From: Coenobita brevimanus
Lineage: Eukaryota; Arthropoda; Malacostraca; Decapoda; Coenobitidae
Assembly: GCA_032717465.1 (NCBI GenBank)
Contig: CM064671.1
Location: 57,725,894-57,789,893 of the forward strand
Reading direction: 5' to 3'
DNA length: 64,000 nt
Part shown: one piece after another, positions 59,245 through 64,000 of the stretch
Numbering within the stretch: the stretch's first letter is position 1
Layout: the number at the start of each line of letters is the position of its first letter
Notes under the pieces: generated by a model
What the model was told of the DNA's origin: nothing
The model's database searches: none
The model's input: only the letters and a program-made list of their open reading frames with translations
Translations under genes and position numbers: made by a program

Positions 59245-60573
59245 TTAAGATTTACGTTGGGGACCAGTGTGTTTAGGCTTTTTTTGCCGCCCGCCAGAAG
59301 GCGAGCGACTACCGGTGGACCTATCCCGGTGCTTGCTTACGGAAACCTCCATATTTTCATCAATTACGAGGTTCCCAGATTCCACCGAGGAAGAGCTACC
59401 CTTCCTCTCCCTTGCTGGGCCAGGAGCAGGAAGAACATGAGGACGTGACTTGGTAAGGGTGGTCATATTACTCTTACAAGAGTTGTCAGGCTTCGTTTTA
59501 GGCTTGACTGACTGAGAAGCAGCAGCAGCCTGAGAGTAGGAAGTTGTAACAGGGGTATCAGGTTGAGAAGTGGATTGGACAGGAGGCTGAGATGGAGAGG
59601 TAGAATGTGTGACAAGAGGAACCGGTTCAGGGTCAGTCTGTGTCCCAGCAGAGCACATCACGGGACGGGACATCACCGCCGAAGCATAGGACCTATTCAG
59701 CGTAGGAGTTGCATGCAACTGCTTCACCTTTTTCCTTGCTTCATAGTAGGAGACACCCTCAGTCGCCTTCACCGTGCAGACCTCTTTCTCCTTCCACTTG
59801 GGACAATCCCTAGAGGAAGTGGAGTGAGCACCCTTACAGTGGAAGCAACAGATAGTCTCTGATGTGCATTGCTCAGCATCGTGACCCTGTGTTGCACATT
59901 TGCCACACACTGACTGTGAAGCCCGACAATTCTTAGCAATGTGCCCATATAATTGACACTTCATGCAACGGAGTGGGTTGGGGATATAAGGTCTGACATT
60001 AACAATTTCATAGCCAACTTTGACATGTGCCGGGAGTGAAACTTTGCCGAAAGTCAAAACAATGGTGGCCGTCTTCGTCTTTATGCCTTCGGAAAATCTA
60101 GTTATAAACTGGGCATCGATGACATCTTGCTGAGCAAGTTCCTCGATGATGTCTTCCTCACTCATCACCATGAGATCCCTGCAAGTGATAACCCCCTTGC
60201 AGGAATTCATGGATGTTGGGATCTTGGCCTCGGCATCATAGCAGTGGAATTTGCGCAGCTTTAACAAGTCCTTAACTTGGGAGGAATTACAGGTCTTAAC
60301 AAGGAGGTCTCCATTCACAAGTTTTTTCACTTGTTCCACCTCCCCAGCACAGCCATCAATAACCTTCTTAATCATGAAAGGATTGAGACTGCTCAAGGGA
60401 GTGGAACCTAGAGCATGGATGATTACAAATTCAGCATTTTTTGCATTTATGTCCAGAGGCAATCGAGTCTGGGGCCGTTCTGTCTGGGGGCTGTCAGTCC
60501 GTTGATCGGTCAGGGGTCGGTCAGGACCACCTCCCCCCCTGAGGGGGGGAGAGGCAGTAGGGGCGTCCTCCAT
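59245..60573 (-). CDS. I-type LINE ORF1: CCHC RNA-binding protein
   Basis: 442 residues from ATG at 60573 (MEDAPTASPPLRGG). An open but non-ATG extension reaches 60648. A central region may be a nucleic-acid-binding fold (IIHALGSTPLSSLNPFMIKK). Three zinc knuckles follow: CMKCQLYGHIAKNC, CGKCATQGHDAEQC and CFHCKGAHSTSSRDC. The C-terminus is Ser/Pro-rich, then basic, ending KKPKHTGPQRKS. ORF1 proteins coat the LINE RNA and aid strand transfer. The stop is UAA at 59245-59247 and ORF2 continues in the same frame. Confidence 0.9.
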   Translation of the reverse strand: MEDAPTASPPLRGGGGPDRPLTDQRTDSPQTERPQTRLPLDINAKNAEFVIIHALGSTPLSSLNPFMIKKVIDGCAGEVEQVKKLVNGDLLVKTCNSSQVKDLLKLRKFHCYDAEAKIPTSMNSCKGVITCRDLMVMSEEDIIEELAQQDVIDAQFITRFSEGIKTKTATIVLTFGKVSLPAHVKVGYEIVNVRPYIPNPLRCMKCQLYGHIAKNCRASQSVCGKCATQGHDAEQCTSETICCFHCKGAHSTSSRDCPKWKEKEVCTVKATEGVSYYEARKKVKQLHATPTLNRSYASAVMSRPVMCSAGTQTDPEPVPLVTHSTSPSQPPVQSTSQPDTPVTTSYSQAAAASQSVKPKTKPDNSCKSNMTTLTKSRPHVLPAPGPARERKGSSSSVESGNLVIDENMEVSVSKHRDRSTGSRSPSGGRQKKPKHTGPQRKS

Positions 60574-60955
60574 AGTACCACTCCCCCCTAGTGGGGGAAG
60601 TGGGAAGAAGGAGAGAAAACAAGCAAGGGACAGACAACCGGGGACCACACACCTAAGTCTGAGATTGCCCTCTCAAACCACTCCAGGGAGGCCCGACCGT
60701 GTTACTTCACGCCCCAGAGCAATCAGTGGGGGGGACCCTCCGTGGGCGATAAGCAAAGGTAAACTCAGTTTATGAGAACAGACACCTACTGTTCAAGACT
60801 AACAGGGAGGGGAGGTAACTGAGTACTAGCTAAACCTAAGCGTCACCAGAAGGGTGAAAAAAAAAGGAGCTAATGCCGGTAAGGCAGCCCTGAAAACTAG
60901 AGAAGAGCGCAGAGAAAAACACGTCTACCCTCTTCACGACCATGCATCAAAGTCC
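60574..60955 (-). promoter_or_regulatory. LINE 5' leader
   Basis: About 380 bp from the 5' junction (GGACTTTGATGCATGG on the minus strand) to the ORF1 ATG. LINE leaders usually hold an internal promoter; no specific motif was proven here. Confidence 0.5.
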
Positions 60956-61329
60956 CTTGAAATAGTCCCTTCCCCATCCTTATATATGTTTGCATTACAC
61001 GAGAAACTTCTACCACAAACTCGATGGGGCAACAGTTAACAGTTACCAAGTAGGAGACATCAAAACATGCCAGTTTTCCTACATTACATAACACTGTAAA
61101 TTATTTAGCATCCAAACTTAGATTAAATTACATAATTTATCAAGCAATCACATAAGTAAAACATTATTGAGAAAAAGAGCACAAAAAATAACGCAATACT
61201 TACGAAATAGGTACGCGTACAAGCAGCACGCAAACTGGCGACTCTCACACGTACCGAAACCTACAGTAAACGTCGAGAAACATCGAGGTGCTCTTCGACT
61301 ACCTAACTGGCAAATTTCTCTTCTTAACA
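60956..61329 (-). repeat. Solo gypsy LTR, 5' part
   Basis: Minus-strand start TGTTAAGAAGAG at 61329, then the LTR body down to TATATATAAGGATGGGGAAG and TTCAAG at the LINE junction. With 54123-54568 it makes one LTR; no second LTR or internal region is present. The outer flank is (AT)n. The LINE is inserted about 15 bp after the TATA/AAGGATGGGG block, in the likely transcription-start region. Confidence 0.85.
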
Positions 61330-62498
<1,169 letters not shown>

Positions 62499-62731
62499 CT
62501 TACTGTTTGTGATGAGGAATCAGAATTAATGACGAGGACATTGTTCATGGAGTATGTCCAGTGAGCTGCAAGGAGATCTAGAACATCTTGTTTAATCAGC
62601 CGAGTTACCACCAGCACCTTCGTTGACTGCTTCAGGAGGCGACCAGTGAGGGACTCGTCGGCAAAGGCCATGAGGAAGGTTGGGTCGTCACTCACCACCA
62701 CCACCGTCACGCACCATGACGCCTGCCGCAC
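62499..62731 (-). CDS. IR exon: amino-terminal domain
   Basis: A 233-bp minus-strand exon with acceptor AATTACCAG and donor GTAATA. It encodes VRQASWCVTVVVVSDDPTFL, then MAFADESLTGRLLKQSTKVL, VVTRLIKQDVLDLLAAHWTY and SMNNVLVINSDSSSQTV, ending with two bases of a split Arg codon completed at 47784. The W-C-VTVVVVSDDP-x-FL, FA-x-x-SL-x-GRLL and LL-x-x-HWT-x-S-x-x-N blocks are characteristic of crustacean IR amino-terminal regions. An alternative donor five bases earlier (GTAAGG) is stronger by sequence but breaks the phase. Confidence 0.85.
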
Positions 62732-62984
62732 CTGGTAATTTCACCACCTCATATGTTATCTGAGTCACCTACCCCTATGCAGTAATGTGAGAGTAACCTA
62801 CTCTCTTCAGCCGTAATGTGAGAGTAACCTACTCCCTTCAGCAGTAATGTGAGATGACACGCTTGCTGTAGCTATGTTACACTGTCCTACCCACACATCA
62901 ACATGAATGCGGGATGACAAACTCGCCTCAGCAGTAATGCGAGAGCAAGCTACCCGCCTCAGCAGAAACGTGAGAATGACCTAC

Positions 62985-63092
62985 CTGGCGAGCCTGGGCA
63001 ATCACCCTGGAGAGCTGTGACTGCGTCACGTTAACGTTCTGGTCGTTCACACCCACCTCGAACACAGCTACTCCCGCTTTAGCATTATCCAT
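62985..63092 (-). CDS. IR exon: amino-terminal domain, upstream
   Basis: A 108-bp minus-strand exon, 36 codons, with acceptor GTCTTTAAGCAG and donor GTAGGT, phase 0 at both ends. It reads MDNAKAGVAVFEVGVNDQNV, then NVTQSQLSRVIAQARQ, running into VRQASWC of the next exon. The KAGVAVFEVGVN block is typical of decapod IRs. The first codon is ATG but directly follows an acceptor, so an upstream exon with the signal peptide is likely outside or undetected. Confidence 0.8.
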
Positions 63093-64000
63093 CTGCTTAA
63101 AGACACTGGTTATCAGATATGAAAATAACACTTTATATAGTTAACCACACTTGAATTCTTGTACTTCCTATTGTGGAAAGGCCACCCTCATTTGGCACCA
63201 GAATCAATGCATTACCAGCGGTAGTTCGCATGATAATGTCCATGGTACATCGATATACCTCTAATTAGTTCTGTCTAATGCTGTTTGCAGTACTGTACGA
63301 CAGTTTCGTATTTTCATACCTTTCTTTCTATTTTTGCCTTTCTTTGGAATTGTGTACTCGACCAACTTTCCAGTTTCGCACTTCACTGCAGATCATTGCC
63401 TTTGCAACAGACAGTTACCCAGCAGCTGTTGAATGTGGCCCTATGTCAATCAGTTCAGTATTAACCTGTATTCACTGTGGCTTGCTGTAATGTTGGCACC
63501 ATTTTTTAAGTAAAACTTCTTTTACATGATAGTAGTACGATACGGAATTATTTGACCAGGAGGAAAGATAAGGGACCAGGCGATTTTTGTTTCAAATAAC
63601 CAGAAGTCAAGGACTGACCTTTTTCTGCTTCCTCTTACTTCTCTCTCGTTATTTCCTTTATATTTATCTAAGCTAAGTAAGCATCCTGCATTTGCTGTAA
63701 AATACATTCTGGTATATCCAAAACCTTTCGTGACAGTTCACCTTCAAACATAACATTCATACAGTATTTATAATTTGCACTTAAAAGTCACGTATGATTT
63801 AAATGAAAACTCAGATTTTTAGGTGCCATTAATTATCTTTGGCCCTATTACTGCTATTAGTGAAAGCGTTAATGTGATCCAAGCACCCAGCGATTGCTCC
63901 ACCTTGCACAGAAAGTGCTAAGAAAATAAAAATATTAACTTCTAGGTCAAAAGTAAAAATTATTCATATTCCATAAGCCGTCCTCCCTAATATTAATGAA
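63093..64000. other. IR intron or 5' region
   Basis: No further exon supported. A minus-strand open stretch near 63150-63250 starts with ATG but shows no receptor similarity. Short AATGTGAGAGTAACCTACTC-type words repeat at 62785-62960, just before this stretch. Confidence 0.4.

Overview
This is animal nuclear DNA, most likely from a decapod crustacean (penaeid shrimp, crab or crayfish not resolved). The evidence is spliced exons of a crustacean-type ionotropic receptor, very long (AT)n, (TG)n and (GA)n microsatellites, and LINE families typical of decapod genomes. There are no operons, no CRISPR array and no bacterial-style genes.

The only host gene I can support is a divergent chemosensory ionotropic receptor (IR) on the minus strand. 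Six exons can be read: 62985-63092, 62499-62731, 47668-47784, 33789-33960, 33296-33351 and 19594-19753. All have AG/GT borders and compatible phases. They give about 280 residues: part of the amino-terminal domain, the start of the ligand-binding domain, and the first membrane segment. The gene spans more than 43 kb, so most of the window is intron. Its 5' start, part of the first ligand-binding lobe, and the pore, M2, M3 and second-lobe exons were not found.

The introns are packed with nested transposable elements. 0.6-6.1 kb: a decayed Ty3/gypsy fragment (minus) split by a 3.96-kb piggyBac element (TTAA duplications, inverted ends, transposase broken only by two in-frame stops, and an internal ~163-bp tandem array). 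7.1-10.6 kb: an RTE-like LINE (minus). 11.5-16.1 kb: a decayed I-like LINE (plus) holding a hAT-like miniature element. 20.1-21.9 kb: a TTAA-flanked non-autonomous element. 22.3-25.5 kb: a second RTE-like LINE, followed by an internally deleted miniature of it. 26.8-33.2 kb: an LTR retrotransposon whose integrase precedes its reverse transcriptase (Gmr1-like order). 34.1-42.1 kb: a Ty3/gypsy element that lost protease, RT and RNase H and is interrupted by an RTE piece, a Jockey LINE and a tRNA-derived SINE. 44.4-45.7 kb: a Tc1/mariner copy. 49.3-50.7 kb: another TTAA-flanked element. 50.7-51.8 kb: a Penelope-like piece with a LINE piece inside. 52.2-54.0 kb: a plus-strand RTE-like copy. 54.1-61.3 kb: a solo gypsy LTR split by a full-length I-type LINE with both ORFs open, poly-A, target duplication and 3' hairpins.

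The LINE and LTR machinery explains nearly all long reading frames. Three well-resolved LTR insertions (26.8, 34.1 and 54.1 kb) abut (AT)n arrays or other AT-rich repeats, which suggests either targeting to such tracts or repeat growth at insertion borders. The strongest candidates for new biology are the Gmr1-like element, the intact LINE (ORF1 and ORF2 in one frame with a single UAA between them, and duplicated 3' UTR hairpins with compensatory changes), and the TE-stuffed receptor gene.
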